A stretch of DNA of 35,289 bases from Bacteroidota bacterium (GCA_016868535.1 VGGQ01000009.1:1-35289); one strand, 5' to 3'; positions 23,540 through 31,850 are shown, counted from the stretch's first letter. Notes: generated by a model from the sequence alone, not told the origin. A program made the numbers and translations.

Positions 23540-24655
23540 ATGATAATCGGAGTTCCAAAAGAAATTAAAAACAATGAAAACCGTGTAGCTTTGACCCCAG
23601 CGGGCGCAAACGAACTAGTAAAAAACGGCCATACTGTATATATTCAGTCAAGTGCAGGCAATGGAAGCGGTTTTGATGATGCTGAATACACAGAAGCCGG
23701 TGCGAAGCTGCTCCCGACTATTGAAGAAGTTTACGGCGCAGCCGAAATGATTATCAAAGTAAAAGAACCCATTGAGAGTGAATACAGCCTGATAAGGCCA
23801 AACCAACTGCTCTTTACCTATTTTCACTTTGCAAGCTACGAGCCTCTCACACACGCCATGATTAAAAGCAATGCAGTTTGTCTGGCTTACGAAACTGTAG
23901 AAAAAGCCGACCGCAGTTTGCCCTTGCTGGTTCCCATGAGCGAAGTAGCAGGCCGCATGAGCGTGCAGGAAGGCGCCAAATACTTGGAAAAACCCATGGG
24001 TGGACGCGGCATTCTGCTGGGTGGTGTGCCCGGTGTTAAGCCCGCTGAAGTTGTTGTTCTTGGAGGTGGTATTGTAGGAACACAGGCCGCAAAAATGGCT
24101 GCAGGTATGGGAGCGCACGTAACCATCATGGACATAAGCCTTCCCCGTCTGCGTCAGCTGGATGACATCATGCCCGCCAATGTTGATACACAGTTTAGCA
24201 GCAGCTACAACATTCGTCAGGCAGTGAAAACCGCAGATCTTGTTATTGGCGGTGTATTGATTCCCGGTGCCAAAGCCCCCAAGCTCATTACCCGCGACAT
24301 GCTCTCCACCATGCGCAAAGGCGCGGTGATTGTGGACGTTGCCATTGACCAGGGCGGTTGCTTCGAAACCAGCAAACCCACCACGCATGCTGAGCCTATC
24401 TATGAAGTAGATAATGTAATTCACTACTGCGTAGCCAATATGCCCGGAGCGGTACCCTACACCAGCACCCTGGCTTTGACCAATGCTACCCTTCCCTATT
24501 CCATACAGCTGGCAAATCAGGGCTGGAAAGCCGCCTGCAGCAAGAGTCAGGAGCTTTGCCTGGGTCTGAACGTGGTGAATGGCAAGGTTGTATACAAAGG
24601 CGTGGCAGAGGCCTTTAACCTGGAGTATACGCCGGTTGAAACGGTGTTGAATTAA
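23540..24655 (+). CDS. ald: Alanine dehydrogenase
   Basis: 371 residues from the ATG at 23540, the standard length and beginning (MIIGVPKEIKNNENRVALTP). It interconverts L-alanine and pyruvate plus ammonia with NAD. Signatures are KVKEPIESEY with the catalytic Lys, FTYFHFAS with the catalytic His, and the Rossmann motif VVVLGGGIVGTQAAKMAAGMGAHV. VDVAIDQGGCFETSKPTTH and HYCVANMPGAVPYTST are also family-specific. It is transcribed alone from a consensus promoter and ends at a strong bidirectional terminator. Codon use is richer in GC than in the flanking small genes, as expected for a highly expressed enzyme. Confidence 0.95.
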   Translation: MIIGVPKEIKNNENRVALTPAGANELVKNGHTVYIQSSAGNGSGFDDAEYTEAGAKLLPTIEEVYGAAEMIIKVKEPIESEYSLIRPNQLLFTYFHFASYEPLTHAMIKSNAVCLAYETVEKADRSLPLLVPMSEVAGRMSVQEGAKYLEKPMGGRGILLGGVPGVKPAEVVVLGGGIVGTQAAKMAAGMGAHVTIMDISLPRLRQLDDIMPANVDTQFSSSYNIRQAVKTADLVIGGVLIPGAKAPKLITRDMLSTMRKGAVIVDVAIDQGGCFETSKPTTHAEPIYEVDNVIHYCVANMPGAVPYTSTLALTNATLPYSIQLANQGWKAACSKSQELCLGLNVVNGKVVYKGVAEAFNLEYTPVETVLN

Positions 24656-24671
24656 TAAAATGCCTTTAATA

Positions 24672-24705
24672 CATAAAAAAAGCGGCATTGGCCGCTTTTT
24701 TTATG
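24672..24705. terminator. Bidirectional intrinsic terminator between ald and the TM2 gene
   Basis: CATAAAAAAAGCGGC pairs perfectly with GCCGCTTTTTTTATG around an ATTG loop, a 15-bp stem with A/T tracts on both sides. It serves the two convergent genes ald (plus) and the TM2 lipoprotein (minus). Confidence 0.9.
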
Positions 24706-24717
24706 ATTAAAATTAAC

Positions 24718-25326
24718 TTAGTCATCGTAGCTGCCATCTTTAGGCTGAAGATCGCGCATCAGGATTCTAATAAAATCTATGAAAGTCCAAATTCCTAAGC
24801 CGCCGAGAGTAAGCAACTGAAGAACACCCTCCAGGGTGTAACCCAGGTAAAAGCGGTGAATGCCTATACCACCCAAAAAGAAACACAACAATACTGCTAC
24901 CATCCAGCTCTTAGATCCGCTATTCTTGTCAGAAGCAGCATCCGGAGACTTCTTTACAGCCTTTTCAGCGAGTGTTTGCAAAGATTTTACGGGAGCAACA
25001 GAACCCTGTCTCTTAGCAACATGCAGCTTGGTTGCAATGGTCTTAGATTCAGCAACTGAAACATTGGAAGACACGGCAGCTGTGCTTTCAACGGAGGCGG
25101 GAACAGAAACCACCGATGTAGCAGCAGGCATTGCCTCTTCAGGAGCAGCAACATCCTGAGATGCCATGGTTTTGGTTTGCTTTGCCTTGTGGGAAGAGGC
25201 GAAACCCGATTGAATTCCGTAACCTGATTCACCACCACGGGTGATTGCATTTCTTTCAACGGAACAAGAGATGAACACGGTGGTGGCAGTGAGGAACAGT
25301 GCGAATTTGGTAATTACTTTTTTCAT
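24718..25326 (-). CDS. TM2-domain lipoprotein (copy 1)
   Basis: 202 residues. The N-terminal signal ends at a probable lipobox (FISC, Cys21), followed by the conserved SVERNAITRGGESGYGIQSG stretch. Residues about 50-135 are a low-complexity Ala/Ser/Val/Thr/Lys linker. The C-terminal 65 residues form a TM2 domain (LLCFFLGGIGIHRFYLGYTL, then LGGLGIWTFIDFIRIL), two short membrane helices around a conserved loop. It is a paralogue of the next upstream gene. Having both a lipid anchor and membrane helices is unusual. The role of TM2 proteins in bacteria is not established. A degenerate -7 box (TAATTTCG at 25355-25348) lies before the start. Confidence 0.85.
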   Translation of the reverse strand: MKKVITKFALFLTATTVFISCSVERNAITRGGESGYGIQSGFASSHKAKQTKTMASQDVAAPEEAMPAATSVVSVPASVESTAAVSSNVSVAESKTIATKLHVAKRQGSVAPVKSLQTLAEKAVKKSPDAASDKNSGSKSWMVAVLLCFFLGGIGIHRFYLGYTLEGVLQLLTLGGLGIWTFIDFIRILMRDLQPKDGSYDD

Positions 25327-25433
25327 AGTATAATTATTTGGTATTTACGAAATTATGACATTAACCCTGCATTTTAGTCATTTTTCTAATGTTCTGTTAT
25401 GGACATATTTTGAACAATTAAAACAAGTAAAAT

Positions 25434-25457
25434 AAAAAAAGCGGCTCTTGCCGCTTT
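25434..25457 (-). terminator. Intrinsic terminator after the second TM2 gene
   Basis: On the minus strand AAAGCGGC and GCCGCTTT pair around a four-base loop and are followed by a run of seven T. The arm shares 12 identical bases (seven A then GCGGC) with the terminator of the neighbouring TM2 gene. Confidence 0.85.
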
Positions 25458-25479
25458 GGGGAGTGGTTAACGGCTGATT

Positions 25480-26091
25480 TTAGATATCTTCATAGATACC
25501 ACAGCATGGCTCCAGCTTTTTCATGATGATGCGCACCAGGTCAATGAGCCACCAGATGCCCAAACCTCCCAAGGTAAACAATTGCACCCATCCCTGCCAG
25601 TTGTAGCCGAGATAGAAACGATGCAATCCCAATAACCCAAAGAAGAAGCACAGAAAAAGTGTCAAGTACCAACTTTTGCTTTTACCTTTAACCCCATTTG
25701 CCACAGCCGGTGCCTGTTTCATTGTCTTTTCGGCATGCAAAGATTGCTCAGCTTTTTGGGCCGTTTTGGAAAATATATTGAAAGCGGCAGCGATGCCACG
25801 GTTAGAAACTCCAGTATTTGAAACACCCACTGACGATACCTCTATTTCCCGGTTAACAGCGGAGCTTTCCATATTTTCAGCAACGGTAGCATTTTCTGTT
25901 TGAAGTGTATTTTCAGCGGTGGCTGCCATGGTCTTACCGGTTTTCATGGTTGACTTAGGGGCTGTGGAGGCCTGAGATCCGATGCCAAAACCGCTTTCGC
26001 CGCGTGAAACTGAATTTCTTTCCACCGAACAAGAAAATAGAAACATAGCCATTCCGAAGAAAAGGCTGAAAGTTTTTACAGTATTTTTCAT
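25480..26091 (-). CDS. TM2-domain lipoprotein (copy 2)
   Basis: About 203 residues from the ATG at 26091; another ATG two codons upstream at 26097 is possible. The signal core is followed by a cysteine in FLFSC, then SVERNSVSRGESGFGIGSQ, closely matching the sister protein. A linker rich in Ala, Thr, Glu and Ser (about 45-130) leads to the TM2 domain (FLCFFFGLLGLHRFYLGYNW, then LGGLGIWWLIDLVRIIMKKL). The pair clearly arose by tandem duplication and diverged mainly in the linker. Each copy has its own terminator. Function unknown; a paired envelope structure or heteromer is possible but only inferred. Confidence 0.85.
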   Translation of the reverse strand: MKNTVKTFSLFFGMAMFLFSCSVERNSVSRGESGFGIGSQASTAPKSTMKTGKTMAATAENTLQTENATVAENMESSAVNREIEVSSVGVSNTGVSNRGIAAAFNIFSKTAQKAEQSLHAEKTMKQAPAVANGVKGKSKSWYLTLFLCFFFGLLGLHRFYLGYNWQGWVQLFTLGGLGIWWLIDLVRIIMKKLEPCCGIYEDI

Positions 26092-26191
26092 GCACATTAT
26101 TGTTTTACACTACAATATTAGGGTTTGCACACCAAAGATGCGCAGATTTTTTTTCAAACAATATTTTTAGGGGTAATATTGGGTTGTGAAA

Positions 26192-26199
26192 TACCTTTG
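26192..26199 (+). promoter_or_regulatory. -7 box of the alpha/beta hydrolase
   Basis: TACCTTTG matches TAnnTTTG and ends 8 nt before the ATG at 26208, implying a leader of only a few nucleotides. No clear -33 box is seen. Confidence 0.55.
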
Positions 26200-26207
26200 C
26201 GGCAAGG

Positions 26208-26993
26208 ATGTCATCAACCCCCAACCACCGCATATACGGAGATTCAGGCCCGGCAGTTTATATCTTGCATGGCATTTTTGGTATGCTGGAAAACTGGCAT
26301 TATGCAGCCGGAATACTGAGTAAAACCTGCAGGGTAATAACCTTTGATGCACGCAATCATGGACGCAGTTTTCATGATGATGATGCCTCATTTGAAGCCA
26401 TGAGCCAAGATTTGCGGCAGCTTATGGTGCACCTTGGTGATGATAAATCCATTGTTATCGGGCACAGCATGGGAGGGAAAACCGCTATGCTATTTGCAGA
26501 GCGCTACCCTGAAATGTTGCAGGGCCTTGTGGTGGTTGATATCTTACCCAAAGCATACCATCCAGGGCATGGTGATTATTTCAGGGCGTTTCGTGAAATT
26601 GATTTCAGCCGGGTTCAAAGCAGAAAGGAAGTAGAAACACTTTTTGAACCCTATGCACCCGATGCTTTAGTGAGGCAGTTTTTGCTTAAAAACCTGGGAC
26701 CTACAAGGGGTGGTGGTTATCAGCGTAAAATAAATTTAGATGCGCTGGAAAAGCACTACCCGCATATAATCGGTGATTTACACCTTTCGAAGGGATATGC
26801 CGGTCCGACAGTCTTTATTCGTGGTGAAAAAAGCGGATATATCAAGGACACAGATATGCCCCATATTCTCAACTTTTTCCCGAATGCCTCACTAAAAACA
26901 ATAACCGGTGCGGGCCATTGGGTGCATGCAGACAATCCCGCTGAATTTATATCTGCCATATCTGACTTTATTGTTGCACATTCAGCGGTATAA
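26208..26993 (+). CDS. Alpha/beta-fold hydrolase (YbfF-like esterase)
   Basis: 261 residues without signal peptide. The alpha/beta hydrolase landmarks are present: oxyanion loop HGIFGMLENWHYAAGIL, FDARNHGRS, the nucleophile elbow GHSMGGKTAM and the catalytic His in GAGHWVHADNPAEF. DARNHG and the GHSMGGK elbow resemble the esterase YbfF branch, which acts on acyl-CoA or short-chain esters; the natural substrate here is unknown. It is transcribed from a -7 box 8 nt away. The next gene has its own box, so the two may or may not share a transcript. Confidence 0.88.
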   Translation: MSSTPNHRIYGDSGPAVYILHGIFGMLENWHYAAGILSKTCRVITFDARNHGRSFHDDDASFEAMSQDLRQLMVHLGDDKSIVIGHSMGGKTAMLFAERYPEMLQGLVVVDILPKAYHPGHGDYFRAFREIDFSRVQSRKEVETLFEPYAPDALVRQFLLKNLGPTRGGGYQRKINLDALEKHYPHIIGDLHLSKGYAGPTVFIRGEKSGYIKDTDMPHILNFFPNASLKTITGAGHWVHADNPAEFISAISDFIVAHSAV

Positions 26994-26999
26994 ATCGCG

Positions 27000-27007
27000 T
27001 AGATTCG
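27000..27007 (+). promoter_or_regulatory. -7-like box before the outer-membrane barrel gene
   Basis: TAGATTCG, a TAnnTTTG variant with C as seen also in the ccmB palindrome, ends 9 nt before the ATG at 27017. A TTG lies about 23 nt upstream. Confidence 0.35.
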
Positions 27008-27016
27008 CAACACGAA

Positions 27017-27781
27017 ATGCGGAACCTGTTTTTAACATTCCTGATTCTGCGCTCTGCAACGCTGCAGGCACAAACTGTGCAGGGGCCTGCGCCTGAACCC
27101 GGAAATGGATCATTTCTTTTATTGCGCGTTGGCGGTGGCTTTTACATTACCGGAGCCGATCTGGCCGATGGATTTCCGCAATTTGCTAGTCTTCCCACAG
27201 GCCTGTATTACAAATCGGCTAAAAACATTACCCTGGGCATCAATTACACGCCTTTTTGGGGAAATAAAGTCAGCTATAACAACCTGTTTGGCGATGTGCT
27301 TGGTCCAAGCGGAGAAATTCTTGATCAGAACGGCTTTCCTACCATTATTCGCTACTACATGCGGGGAAATTCCACTACTTTCACCGCAGGAAAACTATTG
27401 GGCGGTAAGCCCGGAAAACCCGGACAATTTGAAATTGCGCTGGGGACAGGGTTTATGCAGCACTACGTAAAAATGCAGTTCGACGCGGGCAGAACGCCCC
27501 AGCTGGAAGGTGCTTACGCTAAGGGATATGACCGCCTCACCAATGGGTTGCAGTTGGTACAGCATTTTCGCTGGCATTACCTGAATCCTGAAACCATCAG
27601 TTTGTTTGCGGGACTGGATGTTGCTCAGGGTTTTACCAAAAATCGGCGCAGCTGGAACTACGGCAATCGGGGTCCCGATAAAAGCACACATTTTGATTTT
27701 TATACCGGTATTTCGGCAGGCATCATAATTCCATTGAGCCTGAAGTCGCAGGCACAGGACAACCCCAAGTATTTTGAGTGA
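27017..27781 (+). CDS. Probable outer-membrane beta-barrel protein
   Basis: 254 residues with a signal peptide (cleavage near LQAQ, about residue 19). The mature part has alternating aromatic and polar strands with glycine turns (FLLLRVGGGFYITG, KNITLGINYTPFW, GQFEIALGTGFMQHYV, ISLFAGLDVAQGF, FYTGISAGIIIPLSL), consistent with an 8-10 strand barrel. No specific family is recognised. Its stop codon overlaps the waaA start as ATGA, so the two are translationally coupled. This suggests a role tied to the lipopolysaccharide layer, though that is only contextual. Confidence 0.75.
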   Translation: MRNLFLTFLILRSATLQAQTVQGPAPEPGNGSFLLLRVGGGFYITGADLADGFPQFASLPTGLYYKSAKNITLGINYTPFWGNKVSYNNLFGDVLGPSGEILDQNGFPTIIRYYMRGNSTTFTAGKLLGGKPGKPGQFEIALGTGFMQHYVKMQFDAGRTPQLEGAYAKGYDRLTNGLQLVQHFRWHYLNPETISLFAGLDVAQGFTKNRRSWNYGNRGPDKSTHFDFYTGISAGIIIPLSLKSQAQDNPKYFE

Positions 27782-29031
27782 TGTTGTATCCATTGCTGAT
27801 AACACTTTATTTAATGGGTTTAATTGTTGCCTCTCCATTTCACCCAAAAGCAAGAAAAATGCTGAAAGGGAGATGGCAGTGGCGTAAAAGAATGCGACGC
27901 GCCCTGCCCAAAAAAACCGGCAAACGAATCTGGTTTCACTGCGCTTCCCTGGGCGAGTTTGAAATGATAAGGCCCCTGCTTGACGCACTCAAAAAAGAAC
28001 AACCCGACACTTCTGTCGTAATTTCTTTTTTCTCGCCTTCAGGCTTCGAACAGTGTAAAAATTATACTTGCGACGGAGTTTTTTACCTACCCCTGGATTT
28101 TGAGCGCAACGCCAAACTCTGGTATCGTTTTGTACAACCGGACATATCGGTATTTGTTAAGTATGAATTCTGGCTGCGCTACATGCAGCAGGGATTAAAA
28201 TATGGCTGTAAAATGCTGGCAGTGGGTTGTTTATTCCGTGAAGAGCAGTTTGTTTTTGAACCCTGGGCCAAGCAATGGAAACGCTGTCTGCAGGATTTTG
28301 ACCGGGTTTTTGTTCAAAACGAACAAAGTGCCGAAAAAGCGCGTGCTGAAGGTTTACGCAATCTCAGTATTAGCGGAGACACCCGATTTGATAGGGTATT
28401 GGATGTAATCCGTGAGACAGTGTCTATGCCTGAAATCGAATCGTTTAAAGGGGAAAACATCCTCTGTGTAGCAGGCAGTTGCTGGCCACCGGAAGAAAAA
28501 CTGCTGCAGCAATTCTTTGAAAGCAACGGAATGCCTGTTAACCGTAAATTTATTCTTGTACCTCATGATATCAGTAAAAAACACATACAGGAAATTCAAA
28601 AACGATTTTCGGCATATCCCCATTTAACTTATAGCCAATGGAAAAGCGGTGCAGATATTTCCAAGGCCAAAATACTTATAGTGGATTATATCGGTGTTTT
28701 GAACGGTATTTACGCCTACGCAGACATGGTCATCATTGGCGGTGCTTTTGGCAAAGGCCTGCACAACATGCTGGAAGCAGCTGCGCGGGGTATTCCTATA
28801 TTATTTGGTCCCAAACATCAAAAATTTCCGGAGGCGCAGGAAAGTATAGAAGCAGGTTTTGGATATGAATGTGAGGATTATAACACTTTTGAAAAACACC
28901 TGAGAAGCGGGTTGGGTAATCCGGAATTCAGGGAATACGCCGGCAAAAAAGCCAAACAATATATCGCTTCAAAAGCAGGCGCCACAGGGCATATAATGGA
29001 ATACCTGAAATATATTATTCAGAAACCATAG
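27778..29031 (+). CDS. waaA: 3-deoxy-D-manno-octulosonic acid (Kdo) transferase
   Basis: 417 residues, the usual length. WaaA adds Kdo from CMP-Kdo to the lipid A precursor at the inner membrane. An N-terminal hydrophobic anchor (about 1-22) precedes IWFHCASLGEFEMIRPLLDAL, the conserved active-site region with the catalytic Glu. The C-terminal GT-B domain has IIGGAFGKGLHNMLEAAARGIPILFGPKHQKFPEAQ, diagnostic for the family. It begins inside the stop of the barrel gene (ATGA overlap) and ends flush against the corA stop codon on the other strand. Confidence 0.95.
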   Translation: MMLYPLLITLYLMGLIVASPFHPKARKMLKGRWQWRKRMRRALPKKTGKRIWFHCASLGEFEMIRPLLDALKKEQPDTSVVISFFSPSGFEQCKNYTCDGVFYLPLDFERNAKLWYRFVQPDISVFVKYEFWLRYMQQGLKYGCKMLAVGCLFREEQFVFEPWAKQWKRCLQDFDRVFVQNEQSAEKARAEGLRNLSISGDTRFDRVLDVIRETVSMPEIESFKGENILCVAGSCWPPEEKLLQQFFESNGMPVNRKFILVPHDISKKHIQEIQKRFSAYPHLTYSQWKSGADISKAKILIVDYIGVLNGIYAYADMVIIGGAFGKGLHNMLEAAARGIPILFGPKHQKFPEAQESIEAGFGYECEDYNTFEKHLRSGLGNPEFREYAGKKAKQYIASKAGATGHIMEYLKYIIQKP

Positions 29032-29943
29032 TTACATTATTTTTCTTTTTCTGAACCATATAAAAATAGCGATACAAACTATTGCCATGAATGATAACGC
29101 ACAGTAATATCCATTTTTCCATAACAGTTCAGGCATGTATTTAAAGTTCATCCCATAAACTCCAACAATAAATGTAAGTGGCAGAAAAAATGCCGAAAAT
29201 ATTGTCAATAATTTCATTACATCATTTGTTTTTCGGGAATTAATTGACAAATATGTATTTAATAAATTTATCGAATTTTCCATGGTTTCTTCATACCCCA
29301 GTATCAAACCGAACAACTGGTCTTTTACATCCTGAAAAGCTGTCTGGTGTTGATTTTCAATTTTTATTTGATTAAGTACACTTTGTGAAATCTGCAATAA
29401 TTTTTTTATAACCCGGGTTTTGCTTTTATGAAAATATAAATCTTCTAATGATATGCGGGAAAAGTTTCTCAGGAAAATAATCTTTTCAATGTTATCTACT
29501 TTGTCTGATAATTGTTTTAATGGTGCATCATAGGTTTGAAAAATACGGCTCATAATCTCAATTACAAATGCCTCAGTGCTTTTCATTTCCTCGGTAAAAG
29601 GTTTTTCCATAAACGCAAAATGATGTCGGCAAATGGTGATTACTTTTTCGGCGTTGTAGAAGAAAGAAATCTTGCCTGAAACCTGACCTACGGTATTGTT
29701 GCGCTCCGGGACCTTTGGCAACAAAGCACGCAAAATTAAGAAACGATATTTTTCCTGATACTCAAATTTGGGAAGGTGACCGGGCTGCAAACTATCTGTG
29801 AGCTGGTAATCGTTCAGGTTGTAATTTTCGGCAAACCGTTCCATGTTTTGCAAATCGGGATTGATAATGTGAATCCAGGTGAAACCGGAAAACGCCTTCT
29901 CTGTAATCTGCTCGGGATATTGCATTGCACATGCAATTAACAC
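29032..29943 (-). CDS. corA: Magnesium/divalent cation transporter CorA
   Basis: 303 residues, the usual size. A large N-terminal cytoplasmic domain is followed by two C-terminal transmembrane helices, the first ending in the ion-selectivity motif YGMNF, then the second helix and a basic tail (RKRKIM). A second ATG six codons in (29925) is an equally plausible start. It forms a pentameric channel for Mg2+ or Co2+. It converges with waaA with no spacing at all, leaving no room for a terminator between them. Confidence 0.92.
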   Translation of the reverse strand: MLIACAMQYPEQITEKAFSGFTWIHIINPDLQNMERFAENYNLNDYQLTDSLQPGHLPKFEYQEKYRFLILRALLPKVPERNNTVGQVSGKISFFYNAEKVITICRHHFAFMEKPFTEEMKSTEAFVIEIMSRIFQTYDAPLKQLSDKVDNIEKIIFLRNFSRISLEDLYFHKSKTRVIKKLLQISQSVLNQIKIENQHQTAFQDVKDQLFGLILGYEETMENSINLLNTYLSINSRKTNDVMKLLTIFSAFFLPLTFIVGVYGMNFKYMPELLWKNGYYCALSFMAIVCIAIFIWFRKRKIM

Positions 29944-29975
29944 AAAAAAAGTATAGTAAGGGTAGCGTTGTGTAT

Positions 29976-29983
29976 TAAATTTG
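29976..29983 (+). promoter_or_regulatory. -7 box of the ferredoxin-NADP reductase gene
   Basis: TAAATTTG matches TAnnTTTG and ends 5 nt before the ATG at 29989, predicting a leaderless or near-leaderless transcript and excluding the upstream TTG reading. Confidence 0.5.
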
Positions 29984-29988
29984 CAGCC

Positions 29989-31005
29989 ATGTCAGCAGCC
30001 ATAGAAACGGATATCATCATTATCGGTGCAGGACCGGTGGGTTTGTTTACGGTTTTTGAGGCGGGTTTGCTGAAATTGCATTGTCATCTCATTGACGCTT
30101 TGCCTAAGCCCGGCGGGCAATTGACCGAGATTTACCCCAAAAAACCTATCTATGACATTCCCGGATTTCCTTCGGTGCTGGCCGGCGATCTGATTGAGAA
30201 CCTCATGGAGCAGATTGCGCCTTTCAAACCCGGATTTACACTGGGCGAGAGGGCAGAAAAAATACATCAGCTGGAAAACGGACATTTTGAAGTTATCACC
30301 CACAAGGGCACAGTGCACCGGGCGCCCAACATTGCCATAGCCGGCGGCCTGGGTTGTTTTGAGCCCCGCAAACCTCCGATTCCAAACCTGGAACAATACG
30401 AAGACAATGGTGTGGATTATATCGTGAAAGATCCTGAGAAATACCGGGGCAAAAAGCTGATGATTGCGGGTGGTGGCGACAGCGCGCTAGATTGGAGCAT
30501 CTTTTTGGCCGATGTGGCTTCTAACGTAACGCTGGTACACCACCGCACCGAATTCAGGGGCCACCCTGACAACGTACAGAAAGTGCTGGATCTGGCCGGC
30601 GGCGGCAAAATCAATCTGATAACAAATTGCACAGTAACCGAACTCAGAGGCACACCCGCACTGAAATCGGTGGTGGTGATGCGGGAAGGCCAAGAGGATG
30701 CTGTGATTGCTGCCGATTACTATCTGCCACTGTTTGGCTTGTCGCCCAAGCTAGGGCCTATTGCCGACTGGGGTTTACAGGTAAGCAAAAACGCCGTGGA
30801 AGTAAATACGGAAGACTACAGCACGCAGGTTCCGGGCATTTATGCCGTGGGTGATATCAATACATATCCGGGTAAATTAAAGTTGATTCTGTGCGGTTTT
30901 CATGAAGCCACGCTGATGGTGCAGAGCGCGTTTAAGCGGATTTATCCGAACAAGAATGTAGTGCTGAAGTACACCACGGTGAGCGGCGTTCAAGGCTTTT
31001 CGTAG
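29989..31005 (+). CDS. Ferredoxin/flavodoxin-NADP reductase, thioredoxin-reductase-like type
   Basis: 338 residues. Two dinucleotide-binding motifs are present: GAGPVG for FAD near the N-terminus and GGGDSALDW for NADP in the middle. The C-terminus has AVGDINTYPGKLKLILCGFHEATLMVQSAF. The redox CxxC of thioredoxin reductase is absent, which together with the size points to the YumC-type ferredoxin-NADP oxidoreductase. It supplies electrons to ferredoxin or flavodoxin-dependent enzymes from NADPH. It stands alone, divergent from corA. Confidence 0.9.
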   Translation: MSAAIETDIIIIGAGPVGLFTVFEAGLLKLHCHLIDALPKPGGQLTEIYPKKPIYDIPGFPSVLAGDLIENLMEQIAPFKPGFTLGERAEKIHQLENGHFEVITHKGTVHRAPNIAIAGGLGCFEPRKPPIPNLEQYEDNGVDYIVKDPEKYRGKKLMIAGGGDSALDWSIFLADVASNVTLVHHRTEFRGHPDNVQKVLDLAGGGKINLITNCTVTELRGTPALKSVVVMREGQEDAVIAADYYLPLFGLSPKLGPIADWGLQVSKNAVEVNTEDYSTQVPGIYAVGDINTYPGKLKLILCGFHEATLMVQSAFKRIYPNKNVVLKYTTVSGVQGFS

Positions 31006-31008
31006 GTT

Positions 31009-31091
31009 CGACCTCCGGGGTCGTTGGCTTGTGGTGTGGGCCCACCCGACGCTGACGCATCGGGTTATTAATATTTGACTCCTCCGGAGTC
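31009..31091. repeat. Cluster of short palindromic hairpins
   Basis: Three inverted repeats lie in 83 nt: CGACCTCCGGGGTCG (31009-31023), CCCGACGC pairing with GCATCGGG (31045-31064, one mismatch), and GACTCCTCCGGAGTC (31077-31091). The self-complementary GTGGGCCCAC lies at 31036-31045. The first and third share a GACnTCCGGnGTC-like core. None has a T-tract, so they are not classic terminators. The layout resembles dispersed intergenic repeats of Bacteroidota genomes. Confidence 0.5.
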
Positions 31092-31107
31092 AGATGTGGT
31101 GGATTCA

Positions 31108-31506
31108 CTAATTTTTTCGGGAATTTTTAATGAGATGAGATTCATCATCAATCAAACCCATTTTGTACTGAAATATAATGCCCAGTTCATTGCTTTTATT
31201 TATCCATTTTTCAGCATTGGGACCTTCATATTTTTCATTAATTGCTGAGTGTAAATAGTGAAGCCAAATTTTAAAATGTTTGGCGGTTAACCCAAGTTTT
31301 GTATGCGGTTCAAAAGCGCTACCATGGTAGGGATTATTTGCAGCATCTATATCCAGCACAAAGCACCAGAAAGTAAAGATGCGGGGTAAATGCTCTTCGA
31401 AATTCAAATGCGAAAATACCAGAGCGGTGAATTTATCCTCAAGCAATTTTCCATATTGTTCACGAACGATAATTTCTATGTCAGATTTGGTATTTAAATC
31501 AGGCAT
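31108..31506 (-). CDS. Group III truncated haemoglobin
   Basis: 132 residues with the 2-on-2 globin pattern of group III: an N-terminal helix leading to YGKLLEDKFTALVF, HLPRIFTFWCFVLD, YHGSAFEPHTKLGLTAKHFKIWLHYLHSAI and EKWINKSNELGIIFQYKMGL. The proximal haem ligand is expected to be the His in AKHFKIWL. Such proteins bind O2, NO or other small ligands; their role is often in NO or sulfide tolerance, but nothing nearby specifies it. A long AT-rich region of about 200 nt lies between a possible promoter and the start. Confidence 0.9.
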   Translation of the reverse strand: MPDLNTKSDIEIIVREQYGKLLEDKFTALVFSHLNFEEHLPRIFTFWCFVLDIDAANNPYHGSAFEPHTKLGLTAKHFKIWLHYLHSAINEKYEGPNAEKWINKSNELGIIFQYKMGLIDDESHLIKNSRKN

Positions 31507-31850
31507 TTTTATTGGTTTAATTCTTTATCATAAATGAATGAATGAAATAATTAATAAATTATTTTATGGTTTATTGCTGATTTAATGAAAATATTTAATT
31601 TTTTATTGAACAGCCATGTAACATAATAGATTGGTAAACTGATTTCGGTAATTTATTATTCTGTGGTTACTATAAAACATCATATCCATATCTAATCCTG
31701 ATTAAAAACGAATTTAGACAAAATTAATGTGTTTTAATTTCCTAACAACAGGATTGAACTTTTTGTTGATAGAAAAGCGGCAAATTAGCTCAATTATGTA
31801 AACCTAATGTAAACCGGTCAAAAAACAGCATCGTAATTCAGGCATGGACA
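31507..31850. other. AT-rich intergenic region upstream of the globin gene
   Basis: No coding sequence is supported here. The region contains three ATGA repeats (about 31533-31545), the inverted repeat AAATAATT-AATA-AATTATTT (31545-31564) and, further out, a possible minus-strand promoter. Base composition is markedly more AT-rich than the surrounding genes. Confidence 0.5.
31719..31749 (-). promoter_or_regulatory. Possible distal promoter of the globin gene
   Basis: The minus strand reads GTTG (31749-31746), a 19-nt spacer and TAATTTTG (31726-31719). The -7 box is perfect and the spacing right. It would give the globin message a leader of about 205 nt. Confidence 0.35.

Noticed and set aside
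23648-24688. 346-codon open frame antisense to ald
   Set aside because: It mirrors the ald codons completely, is rich in His, Cys, Gly and Asn as expected from antisense reading, and has no promoter or recognisable motif.
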